Shown: piece by piece, positions 1 to 4,574 of the stretch
Position numbering within the stretch: position 1 is the first letter of the stretch
Layout of the letters: each line of letters starts with the position of its first letter
Position numbers and translations under genes: made by a program
Assembly: GCA_003171235.1 (NCBI GenBank)
Contig: PMYM01000132.1
Coordinates: 644-5,673 of the forward strand
Source: Phycisphaerales bacterium
Lineage (GTDB): Bacteria > Planctomycetota > Phycisphaerae > SM23-33
Reading direction: 5' to 3'
Length of the DNA: 5,030 bases
Notes under the pieces: generated by a model
Seen by the model: the letters and a program-made list of their open reading frames with translations, nothing else
Database searches by the model: none
Told to the model about the DNA's origin: nothing

Positions 1-537
1 ACCTGGCAGACCACCGCCTTCCGCAAGATCCGCTATTACAGCATGGAACTCATCGGCCAGGCCCAGCTTGACCTGCCCGCCCAGACCCTCGCCACCAGCG
101 CCGTCTGGTGGGCCGTTCCGCAGGAATTGCGCGACCGGCTGCAGCAGGCCGGGCATAACCCAATCGAGGGCATCATCGGCGTGCGAAACCTGATGCTCTC
201 GGCCTTGCCGGCCATCGCCATGTGCGACCGGCGGGACATCTCCGGCCAGGTGGATTCATCCAACCTGGGGCAGCCGGCCATCTTCGTGTACGACCGCTAC
301 CCCGGCGGCGTGGGCTATGCCCAGCGCGGCTACCAGCTCATGGACCACTGGCTCTCGATGTGCCGGCGGATCGTCGCCACCTGCCCCTGCGAGAGCGGCT
401 GCCCGTCCTGCGTGGGCCTGGCCAACCTCCGCCCGCCGCTGCACCAGGACCCCGACCTGGGCGCCGGCTACGCCGTGCCCGACAAGGCCGCCACCATGCT
501 GCTTCTGGATCTGCTGGAGAAGCACAGGGAAGGGTGA
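1..537 (+). CDS. DEAD/DEAH-box helicase, DUF1998 C-terminal end (MrfA/YprA-like), 5'-truncated by window
   Basis: The frame is open from the first base, so only the last 178 residues are seen and the helicase motor lies upstream of the window. What is visible is the DUF1998-type C-terminal domain of MrfA/YprA helicases: LDLPAQTL and SAVWW early, AMCDRRDISG in the middle, then the signature FVYDRYPGGVGYAQRG, then CPCESGCPSC (nt 382-411), which supplies four cysteines for a metal site. The tail PDKAATMLLLDLLEK is also typical of the family. In Bacillus subtilis MrfA is a 3'-5' DNA helicase acting with the exonuclease MrfB in repair of mitomycin C lesions. The next plus-strand gene here is an MrfB/YprB-like nuclease, which supports the assignment. 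Other DUF1998 helicases, including defence-linked ones, share this tail, so the exact subfamily is less certain than the domain. The TGA stop lies inside a tandem octamer repeat. Confidence 0.9.
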   Translation, partial: TWQTTAFRKIRYYSMELIGQAQLDLPAQTLATSAVWWAVPQELRDRLQQAGHNPIEGIIGVRNLMLSALPAIAMCDRRDISGQVDSSNLGQPAIFVYDRYPGGVGYAQRGYQLMDHWLSMCRRIVATCPCESGCPSCVGLANLRPPLHQDPDLGAGYAVPDKAATMLLLDLLEKHREG

Positions 538-564
538 ATCGATTGATCGGTGAATCGGTTAATC
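533..564. repeat. Tandem octamer repeat (4 units) over the helicase stop codon
   Basis: Four consecutive 8-mers are visible: ggtgaatc, gattgatc, ggtgaatc, ggttaatc. As 16-mers the two halves agree at 14 of 16 positions. The TGA stop of the helicase gene (535-537) lies within unit 1, so the array begins in the last codon and runs into the intergenic region. No function is known; it looks like a slippage-prone microsatellite of the kind also seen at the other end of this window. Confidence 0.7.
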
Positions 565-604
565 TGCAGCCTGTAGTCTTCCGAAAGGAAAAGGAGTACG
601 TAGG

Positions 605-643
605 GCACGCGGGTTCGTGAGCGAAGCGAACGGTTCCGCGTGC
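605..643. repeat. GC-rich hairpin in the helicase-nuclease gap
   Basis: GCACGCGG (605-612) is perfectly complementary to CCGCGTGC (636-643). Inside it, GTTCG (613-617) pairs with CGAAC (627-631), leaving a short apical loop and a four-base bulge. No U-run follows, so it is not a standard intrinsic terminator, although it is the first strong hairpin after the helicase stop. An alternative pairing, GTTCC (633-637) with GGAAC (645-649), is possible. Confidence 0.55.
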
Positions 644-660
644 GGGAACTCTGGTAATTC

Positions 661-857
661 AGCCCCGGCCGGGGCGTCTTTCTTAGCCCAGGGCGAAGCC
701 GAAGGCGAGCCCTGGGTCGGAGTTTTTATGGTCTAAAGCCCCAGCGGGGCGCCTTGCACCTGCATGAGTTCAAGGCGCCCCTATGGGGCTTGATTTGCGG
801 CTCCCCGTGGTCCCAGGGCTTCCGCCCTGGGCTAAGAAAGACGCCGCTCCCGCGGCT
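661..857. repeat. ~197-bp nested palindromic element (dispersed-repeat type)
   Basis: The outer arms are 661-700 and 817-857. Their core, 674-700 against 817-844, is complementary over 27 bases apart from one extra base. Each arm carries its own hairpin: CCCAGGGC/GCCCTGGG at 687-694/709-716, and the same pair at 812-819/824-831 with a 4-nt loop. The centre is a second inverted repeat, 736-756 against 771-791 (19 of 21 matches, 14-nt loop). The left end also contains the perfect palindrome gccccggccggggc (662-675). No ORF fits the element. AGCCCC..GGGGCG and CCCAGGGC modules resemble short dispersed palindromes I associate with planctomycete-type genomes; copy number cannot be judged here. It could form a cruciform in DNA or a three-stem RNA. 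Confidence 0.75.
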
Positions 858-975
858 AAAGAGGGAATGAAGATTCTTTGTAGAGGGCTCAGCAATCCGC
901 AAGACGATTTGTTCTCGTTCTGCTGAATGAGAATCGAAGGTTGAAATGTGAAGGCCTAGCCTGGGACAAATTCAC

Positions 976-981
976 TAGAAT
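976..981 (+). promoter_or_regulatory. Possible -10 (TAGAAT) for the YprB-like nuclease
   Basis: TAGAAT matches the sigma70 -10 consensus at five of six positions and would start transcription about 40 nt before the ATG at 1027. No good -35 sits at 16-18 bp; TTGAAA at 941-946 is too far away. It is the best candidate in the gap and remains weak. Confidence 0.25.
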
Positions 982-986
982 AAGTT

Positions 987-1020
987 CTCTCTGCGTTCCT
1001 GTGCGTCCTCTGCGTTGAAA
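987..1020. repeat. TGCGT triplicate intergenic motif
   Basis: TGCGT occurs at 992-996, 1002-1006 and 1011-1015 (spacing 10 and 9), within a C/T-rich context that runs to the start of the nuclease gene. This 'ctctgcgt..cctctgcgttgaaa' pattern is a widespread intergenic motif whose antisense translation yields spurious NAEDAQERREN-like peptides in many annotations. Its function is not known to me. It overlaps the alternative TTG start at 1015 and forms the leader of the gene. Confidence 0.55.
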
Positions 1021-1026
1021 GTTTTT

Positions 1027-1935
1027 ATGCTTTCCGAGTCCCGGAGAAGGAAACTGGAGATACTCACTCGCTCGCTGGCCAAGGGCGACCTGCAGGCGGC
1101 AGAGAGACTGCTGCGCTCCGCGACCAGAGGCAAGGGCCTGGCTGCCTCGGGGCGCATGTCGCAGCCGGCGGCCCTGCCCGCACCTGCCTCCTGCCCCCTG
1201 GGTCTGGAAGATGCCGTCCCCGGCGTCGAGGCAAACCAGCCGCCGGGCAAGTACTGGCTGGTCCGCCGCCGGCTCAGCCAGGTCAGCGGCGACTACCTGG
1301 GCGTCCAGCGGCGATACCGTTCGGTGCTGCGCGGCGCCAGGCAGCGCATCGACGAACTGACGGCCTCGCCCGGCCTGTGCCACCTGTCGGCCGCCACGCC
1401 CGAAGGGCCGCTGTTTTTGGACCTGGAGACCTGCGGCCTGGCCGGGTGCCCGGTGTTCCTGGTGGGGCTGATGTCATATAGCCAGGGCCACCTGGTCTTC
1501 GAGCAGTTTCTGGCCCGGCATTACGGCGAGGAGCAGGCCATCCTGGCCGAGGCCGCCCGGCGGATCGACCAGGCCGGCGTGCTGGTAACATTCAACGGCA
1601 AGGCCTTCGACATGAACATGCTGCGCGAGCGTTGGGCCTTCCACGGCATCCAATCCCGCTCCAAGCCCCCGCACTGCGACCTGCTGCACGAGAGCCGCCG
1701 CCTGTGGCGAGGCAGCGTGCCCAACTGCCGGCTTCAGACCCTCGAACAGTATCTATGCAACCGCCGGCGCGTCGGCGACATCCCAGGCAGCGCCATTCCC
1801 CAGGCTTATCACGACTTCGTCGCCGGCGGCGACGCCAGGCAACTCAGGGCGATTCTCCATCACAACCTGTTGGACCTGCTGACCATGGCAGAGCTGCTGT
1901 GCAGCGCGCTGACGGGGGAATCGCCGGCTGGGTGA
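1027..1935 (+). CDS. RNase H-like DEDDh 3'-5' exonuclease, YprB/MrfB-like
   Basis: This 302-residue protein carries a ribonuclease H-like exonuclease domain over roughly residues 125-295. Candidate metal ligands are visible in order: D132 and E134 in FLDLETCGLAG (Exo I), D195 in VTFNGKAFDMN (Exo II), D218 in HCDLLHESRR, and H279 with D283 in HHNLLDLLTMAEL (Exo III, DEDDh type). In B. subtilis the homologue MrfB/YprB is coded next to the helicase MrfA and trims DNA during repair of mitomycin C damage; the helicase gene upstream here matches that pairing. The Bacillus protein is longer because of a C-terminal repeat domain, and this one ends soon after the catalytic domain. The first ~120 residues are basic and poorly conserved. 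The ATG at 1027 is chosen over an in-frame TTG at 1015, which lies inside a repeat; only a weak GAAAG (1017-1021) precedes the ATG, so the start is uncertain. Exact substrate polarity is inferred from the family. Confidence 0.85.
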   Translation: MLSESRRRKLEILTRSLAKGDLQAAERLLRSATRGKGLAASGRMSQPAALPAPASCPLGLEDAVPGVEANQPPGKYWLVRRRLSQVSGDYLGVQRRYRSVLRGARQRIDELTASPGLCHLSAATPEGPLFLDLETCGLAGCPVFLVGLMSYSQGHLVFEQFLARHYGEEQAILAEAARRIDQAGVLVTFNGKAFDMNMLRERWAFHGIQSRSKPPHCDLLHESRRLWRGSVPNCRLQTLEQYLCNRRRVGDIPGSAIPQAYHDFVAGGDARQLRAILHHNLLDLLTMAELLCSALTGESPAG

Positions 1936-2121
1936 AAGCGATCCCCCCGGCAGAACCGGCAGGGTTTACCCATCCTAGCAGTTGACGTAACTACTTGAGG
2001 CTAGAAGGCCTTGTGTGCCCCGTATCCCCAGCCGTCTCCCAGGCCCGCAAATTCGCCTCTATTGGGTGCTTCGCGCCGGCGCAGTCTATGGTATTATGGT
2101 CATTCAAGGAGATTCCGGGCA
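1936..2121. other. Intergenic region before the 85-residue gene
   Basis: This 186-nt gap shows no gene and no clear terminator; only a 4-bp CCGG..CCGG pairing at 1947-1959 follows the nuclease stop. TTGACG at 1982-1987 looks like a -35, but nothing like a -10 follows at the right distance. The promoter candidate closest to the next gene is listed separately. Confidence 0.5.
2092..2112 (+). promoter_or_regulatory. Candidate -10 (TATTAT) and Shine-Dalgarno for the 85-residue gene
   Basis: TATTAT (2092-2097) is a fair -10 but lacks a good -35. AAGGAGA (2106-2112) is a strong ribosome binding site nine bases before the ATG at 2122, and it fixes that start against longer in-frame options. The implied leader is under 20 nt, similar to that inferred for tpx in this window. 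Confidence 0.45.
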
Positions 2122-2379
2122 ATGGACCAGAACGTTCTTCGCCAGCGATTGCAGGAGATCATGGACAGCCTCAGCGCCGTCAAGCCCGCCGGCGCCGCGG
2201 GGCAGTACCAGCCCTGCCCGCCGCTGGGCAAGTCGCCCGATGAGATGCTGGACAACCTTCGCCTGCAAATGAAATACATGCTCTTCGACCTGGACGCCAC
2301 CCGGCGCGAAAACCGGTATCTGCGACAGATGATCGAGCGTCGCCCCAACCTGGGCGACAACCGGCCGGAAGAGTACTGA
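2122..2379 (+). CDS. Small hypothetical protein (85 aa) with helical C-terminal half
   Basis: I do not recognise this family. The start is well supported by AAGGAGA nine bases upstream. The protein has a short amphipathic N-terminal helix (residues 1-18, VLRQRLQEIMDSL), a Pro/Gly/Ala-rich linker (about 19-38, with one Cys), and a longer charged helix from about residue 39 (SPDEMLDNLRLQMKYMLFDLDATRRENRYLRQMIERR) with hydrophobic residues spaced as in a coiled coil. The end is acidic and polar. There is no signal peptide, membrane segment, enzyme motif or metal site, so it is probably a cytosolic, oligomerising or partner-binding protein. It stands alone between two gaps and is co-directional with the nuclease upstream and lexA downstream. 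Any link to DNA repair would rest on position only. Confidence 0.7.
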   Translation: MDQNVLRQRLQEIMDSLSAVKPAGAAGQYQPCPPLGKSPDEMLDNLRLQMKYMLFDLDATRRENRYLRQMIERRPNLGDNRPEEY

Positions 2380-2509
2380 GAAGTCAGCCGGCAGGGGCTG
2401 GGGGCGGCCTGGAAACGCGCGACTCCACTTTTGAATTCCCTCCATTTTCGATCGTCCCCAGACGCCATCTCCAGCGGGCAGACCGACCCAAAAAAAGCTT
2501 CAGAATTCA

Positions 2510-2546
2510 TTGACGTTCGGCCGATGTTAGGATAGGCTACCTAACA
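2510..2546 (+). promoter_or_regulatory. Candidate promoter with DtxR/IdeR-like palindromic operator
   Basis: TTGACG (2510-2515) is a good -35. Seventeen bases on, at 2533-2538, the -10 slot holds TAGGCT, a poor match that lies inside a palindrome: TGTTAGG (2525-2531) and CCTAACA (2540-2546) are perfectly complementary around an 8-nt spacer. The core TTAGGATAGGCTACCTAA (2527-2544) matches the known DtxR/IdeR iron-repressor box TTAGGTTAGSCTAACCTAA at 17 of 19 positions if one base is gapped. A repressor bound here would block RNA polymerase. The target would be whatever is transcribed to the right, i.e. the ORF at 2648 and/or lexA. Autoregulation by LexA is an alternative reading. The regulator is inferred from similarity alone. 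Confidence 0.4.
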
Positions 2547-2647
2547 ATAACCGAAAGGCCGCGGGCAAGCAGGATTCCGCCCCCGGCAATCAGTGCAAGG
2601 CGCCGCGGCGGCGTGCGGCGTCGGGCTGGAAGTTGAAAGGGCACGAA

Positions 2648-3226
2648 ATGGATTTCGATACGCCAATTTGCCAATTCGGTCCTGGCGGCGACTATGTGAG
2701 TGTTTATCCCTCCGGCGCCGGAAGGATAGTTCTTAGCTGGCCGGAAGGGCCCATGCCCGCCCGGCCCGGTCTGGTTCACGTTCCCGTGAGCCTTGGCTGC
2801 GGGCCCGTCGGGCTGACGGCCGACGCGTCCGCCCTGCGGCCGGTGCGGCTGTCGGCCCCGGCCAAGCCTGCCTGCCGCCGGCCTGTCGATATGGGCCCGG
2901 CGGTCCTGGCCCGAATGACCAGCAGCCTCAGCCACGTCGGCCTGCAGAATTCTTCCCCGCTACCGGCCATCCGCGTTGCCATCCCACGCCCACTACAAGC
3001 CCAGGAGAGCCACCATGCAGACGGTTACACCACGGCAGATGGACATTCTGAAGTTCGTGCGCGACTTTCGCGCCAAGCACGCCTATTCGCCGACCATGCA
3101 GGAGATCGGCGACTTCCTGCACCTGTCCAAGGTAACCGTGTTCGAGCACGTCGGCGCCTTGGAGGCAAAAGGGCTGCTGCTGCGATCGGCCAAGCACAAG
3201 GCTCGCTCTTTGCAGTTGTCGGATAA
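2648..3226 (+). CDS. Doubtful ORF upstream of and overlapping lexA
   Basis: An ATG at 2648, preceded by a weak GAAAGG (2635-2640), opens a frame starting MDFDTPICQFGPGGDY that would give 192 residues. From about 2757 to 2945 its codons end very largely in G or C, as in the real genes nearby, which hints at coding. Against it, the frame stops only at 3226, 212 nt inside lexA in a different frame, the product matches no family I know, and it becomes Arg/Ala/Gln-rich where it shadows lexA. It may be the remnant of a gene that lost its end, or chance. If real, the biologically meaningful part is before 3014. Confidence 0.2.
   Translation: MDFDTPICQFGPGGDYVSVYPSGAGRIVLSWPEGPMPARPGLVHVPVSLGCGPVGLTADASALRPVRLSAPAKPACRRPVDMGPAVLARMTSSLSHVGLQNSSPLPAIRVAIPRPLQAQESHHADGYTTADGHSEVRARLSRQARLFADHAGDRRLPAPVQGNRVRARRRLGGKRAAAAIGQAQGSLFAVVG
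3003..3007 (+). promoter_or_regulatory. Shine-Dalgarno fixing the lexA start
   Basis: AGGAG lies seven bases before the ATG at 3015. This favours the start giving a 202-residue protein over an in-frame upstream start at 2976 that would add a 13-residue basic extension with no equivalent in LexA. No good -10/-35 pair lies directly upstream. Confidence 0.75.
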
Positions 3227-3623
3227 CGTCGTTTTTCCCCAGGAGTCCAAGCCCACGCAGATTCCGCTGGCCGGGCGGATCGCCGCCGGCCAGCCGCTCG
3301 AAGCCGTCAGCGAGCAGGAAGAGCTTGACCTGGAAGAGGTGTTCGCCGCCCCCGGGCCGACCTTCTGCCTGCGCGTCGTCGGGGAAAGCATGATCGACGA
3401 CCACATCCGCGACGGCGACTACGTCGTCTGCGAACGCCGCGAAACCGCCCGCAACGGCGAAACCGTCGTCGCCCTGCTGGAAAACGGCGAGGCCACCCTC
3501 AAACGCCTCTACCGCGAGAAAGGCCGCATTCGCCTCCAGCCGGCCAACCCGCAGTTCAAACCCATTTACGTCGATTCCGTCCGCGTCCAGGGCGTGGTGA
3601 TCGGGATAATCCGTAAGCTCTAG
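3015..3623 (+). CDS. lexA: LexA repressor, SOS regulator (self-cleaving S24 peptidase)
   Basis: At 202 residues it has the usual LexA length and order. Residues 1-68 form the winged helix-turn-helix DNA-binding domain (TPRQMDILKFVRDF, AYSPTMQEIGDFLHLSKVTVFEHVGALEAKGLL). A linker leads to the S24 domain: LAGRIAAGQP carries the expected Ala91-Gly92 scissile bond; VVGESM gives the nucleophile Ser125; ATLKRL gives the general base Lys163; NPQFKPIYV and VQGVVIGIIRKL close the fold. In the family, RecA-DNA filaments trigger self-cleavage, which derepresses DNA-repair genes. The recognition helix (about residues 38-48, SKVTVFEHVGA) differs from E. coli and Bacillus LexA, so the operator is probably different too. 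No CTGT-N8-ACAG or GAAC-N4-GTTC box is seen upstream; the palindrome at 2525-2546 is the only strong candidate operator. It is convergent with rubredoxin/tpx. Confidence 0.97.
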   Translation: MQTVTPRQMDILKFVRDFRAKHAYSPTMQEIGDFLHLSKVTVFEHVGALEAKGLLLRSAKHKARSLQLSDNVVFPQESKPTQIPLAGRIAAGQPLEAVSEQEELDLEEVFAAPGPTFCLRVVGESMIDDHIRDGDYVVCERRETARNGETVVALLENGEATLKRLYREKGRIRLQPANPQFKPIYVDSVRVQGVVIGIIRKL

Positions 3624-3700
3624 TTCTTTACGGTGGCACAGGCTTTTCAGGGGGGTGCCGTGGGCTGCCGAGTCCCCAAGACGAGGAATTCATAGAACTA
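3624..3700. repeat. Probable degenerate dispersed-repeat remnant between convergent genes
   Basis: The stretch ggtggcacaggcttttcag (3632-3650) followed by ggggggtgccg (3650-3660) resembles the GGTGGCACAGGCTTT..CAGCCTGTGCCAC palindromes I associate with planctomycete-type intergenic DNA, but the right arm is eroded: only GGCAC (3635-3639) and GTGCC (3655-3659) still pair. No gene is present. Confidence 0.3.
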
Positions 3701-3702
3701 AC

Positions 3703-3721
3703 CCCGTCGGCAGGAGACGGG
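3703..3721 (-). terminator. Weak hairpin downstream of rubredoxin
   Basis: CCCGTC (3703-3708) pairs with GACGGG (3716-3721) around a 7-nt loop, ten bases past the rubredoxin stop on the minus strand. The following minus-strand sequence (ggttagttctatg) is only modestly U-rich, so termination would be inefficient. It might serve both converging transcripts. Confidence 0.3.
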
Positions 3722-3731
3722 ATGGGGCGAG

Positions 3732-3896
3732 TTACTCCTTCACCAGGGAGAAATCCTCCTTGCCCACTCCGCAGATGGGGCACTTCCAGTCGTCGCTCAC
3801 GTTTTCCCAGGCCGTGCCGGGCGGCACGCCGTTGTCGGGATCGCCCTTCTGGGGGTCATACACCCAGCCGCAGACATCGCAGACGTATTTACGCAT
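3732..3896 (-). CDS. Rubredoxin
   Basis: This 54-residue protein is a complete canonical rubredoxin. The mononuclear iron is bound by C6 and C9 (YVCDVCGWVYDP) and C39 and C42 (WKCPICGVGKEDF). The conserved aromatic core Y4, Y13, W30, W37 and F49, and the loop DPDNGVPPGTAWENVSDDW, are intact. It is a cytosolic one-electron carrier; in anaerobes it commonly supplies peroxide- or oxygen-reducing enzymes. It is the second gene after tpx, 23 nt downstream with no promoter between, so the two are almost certainly co-transcribed, and it may serve peroxide defence. No clear Shine-Dalgarno precedes it, which suggests translation coupled to tpx or a leaderless-like weak start. Neither rubrerythrin nor a rubredoxin reductase is in view, so the partner is inferred. 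Confidence 0.97.
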   Translation of the reverse strand: MRKYVCDVCGWVYDPQKGDPDNGVPPGTAWENVSDDWKCPICGVGKEDFSLVKE

Positions 3897-3919
3897 GTGG
3901 GATTGATCTTGCGGCGGGC

Positions 3920-4468
3920 CTACCCGCCCTTGCCGGCGGGTGCGGCCTGCACCTTGTGCACGGCCTGGAGCACCTCGTCGTAGTTTGGCTCGTCGGCCAT
4001 TTCCCCTACCAGTTGAATGTAGCGGATAACGCCGGCCCGATCGACCACGCTCACGCACCGGGCCAGAAGGTGCAGTTCCTTGACCAGCAGGCCCCATTTC
4101 CGGCCGAACTGGGCGTCGCGGTAGTCGGAGAGGGTGATGACCTGGTCAATGCCCTCGGCTGCGCACCAGCGGCGCTGGGCGAAGGGCAGGTCCAGGCTGA
4201 TGGTGAGGATGGGCACGCCGGGGATGCGGGCGGCGGCCTGGTTGAACTTGCGAGTCTCAATGCTGCAGACGGGGGTGTCCAGCGAGGGCACCGAAGAGAC
4301 GACGATGGTCTTGCCGCGAAAGCTCGCCAGTTGCACCGGCTGGAGGTTGTTGTCGGCCAGCGTGCAATCGGGGGCCTGGTCGCCCACCTTGAGCTGCGGG
4401 CCCATCAGGGTCATGGGCTGGCCTTTGAACGTTACGGCGCCCGCCCGCTCGGGCAGTTTTTCCTGCAT
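3920..4468 (-). CDS. tpx: Thiol peroxidase Tpx (atypical 2-Cys peroxiredoxin)
   Basis: At 182 residues with the full Tpx pattern, this enzyme reduces hydrogen peroxide and organic hydroperoxides in the cytosol, normally recycled by thioredoxin. The peroxidatic Cys68 lies in PSLDTPVCSIETRKF with Thr65 at its usual place; the resolving Cys102 lies in LPFAQRRWCAAEGI; Arg137 in LLARCVSVVDRAG completes the active site. The start VTFKGQPMTLMG and VGDQAPDC is typical. C35, in place of the usual Phe of APDF, and C139 are extra cysteines. The C-terminus ends in a short AAPAGKGG tail, coded by a small hairpin (3922-3928/3935-3941) that overlaps the stop. The ATG is fixed by AAGGAG (4475-4480 on the complement) six bases upstream, ruling out a longer start at 4594. 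It is the first gene of a two-gene operon with rubredoxin. Confidence 0.98.
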   Translation of the reverse strand: MQEKLPERAGAVTFKGQPMTLMGPQLKVGDQAPDCTLADNNLQPVQLASFRGKTIVVSSVPSLDTPVCSIETRKFNQAAARIPGVPILTISLDLPFAQRRWCAAEGIDQVITLSDYRDAQFGRKWGLLVKELHLLARCVSVVDRAGVIRYIQLVGEMADEPNYDEVLQAVHKVQAAPAGKGG

Positions 4469-4474
4469 GAGAAT

Positions 4475-4497
4475 CTCCTTTCCAGTGCGACAGTATA
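4475..4497 (-). promoter_or_regulatory. tpx -10 element and Shine-Dalgarno
   Basis: Read on the minus strand, TATACT (4497-4492) matches the -10 consensus at five of six positions, and AAGGAG (4480-4475) follows directly before the tpx ATG. The inferred start near 4486 gives a leader of about 18 nt. The -35 slot (about 4515-4520, CCTCCA) is very poor, as expected for a promoter needing an activator. Confidence 0.55.
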
Positions 4498-4520
4498 GGG
4501 CCCTTGGTGAAAGATGGAGG

Positions 4521-4541
4521 GCGTGCAACTTTGTTGCACGC
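4521..4541. promoter_or_regulatory. Perfect 9-3-9 palindrome upstream of tpx, candidate regulator site
   Basis: GCGTGCAAC (4521-4529) and GTTGCACGC (4533-4541) are perfectly complementary around TTT. The centre lies about 45 bp upstream of the inferred tpx start site, a usual position for an activator that replaces a weak -35. No U-run follows on either strand, so a terminator is unlikely. I do not recognise the binding family; it is not an obvious PerR, Fur, OxyR or FNR site. Confidence 0.5.
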
Positions 4542-4574
4542 GCAATCCGGCAGCAACCCCTCCAGAAAATCACA

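Larger units (their letters stand above)
2380..3014. other. Long region without a convincing gene upstream of lexA
   Basis: These 635 bases hold three things: a weak CAGCC/GGCTG hairpin right after the 85-residue gene (2385-2400) without a U-run; a promoter-like TTGACG joined to a 22-bp palindrome (2510-2546); and, from 2648, an open frame with coding-like third-position GC that runs on into lexA in another frame. Small hairpins such as TCACG/CGTGA (2776-2789) occur inside that frame. No RNA gene was recognised. Confidence 0.5.

Noticed and set aside
661..857. CRISPR array or riboswitch reading of the palindrome region
   Set aside because: Units are inverted rather than direct with spacers, and no known riboswitch core or downstream leader peptide is recognisable.
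889..1383. Minus-strand ORFs containing AEDAQERREN-like or RRGRTGTQREL peptides
   Set aside because: These are antisense translations of the TGCGT intergenic motif and of the 5' part of the nuclease gene, a well-known annotation artefact.
2100..2510. 136-residue minus-strand ORF
   Set aside because: It is mostly antisense to the 85-residue gene, which has a strong Shine-Dalgarno; the minus frame has none and is Arg/Ser-rich.
2774..2784. GTTC-AC-GTTC considered as a LexA box
   Set aside because: The spacing fits neither the inverted GAAC-N4-GTTC nor the direct GTTC-N7-GTTC sites, and it lies about 230 bp before lexA without a promoter.
2537..2935. Minus-strand ORF ending LALIAGGGILLARGLSVIVR, considered as a PEP-CTERM-like sorting tail
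   Set aside because: The PEP motif and the terminal Arg cluster are missing, there is no signal peptide, and codon third-position GC favours the opposite strand.
3722..4498. 258-residue plus-strand ORF opposite tpx and rubredoxin
   Set aside because: It is antisense to two genes with intact family motifs, has no ribosome binding site, and its sequence is low-complexity His/Gly/Ala-rich.
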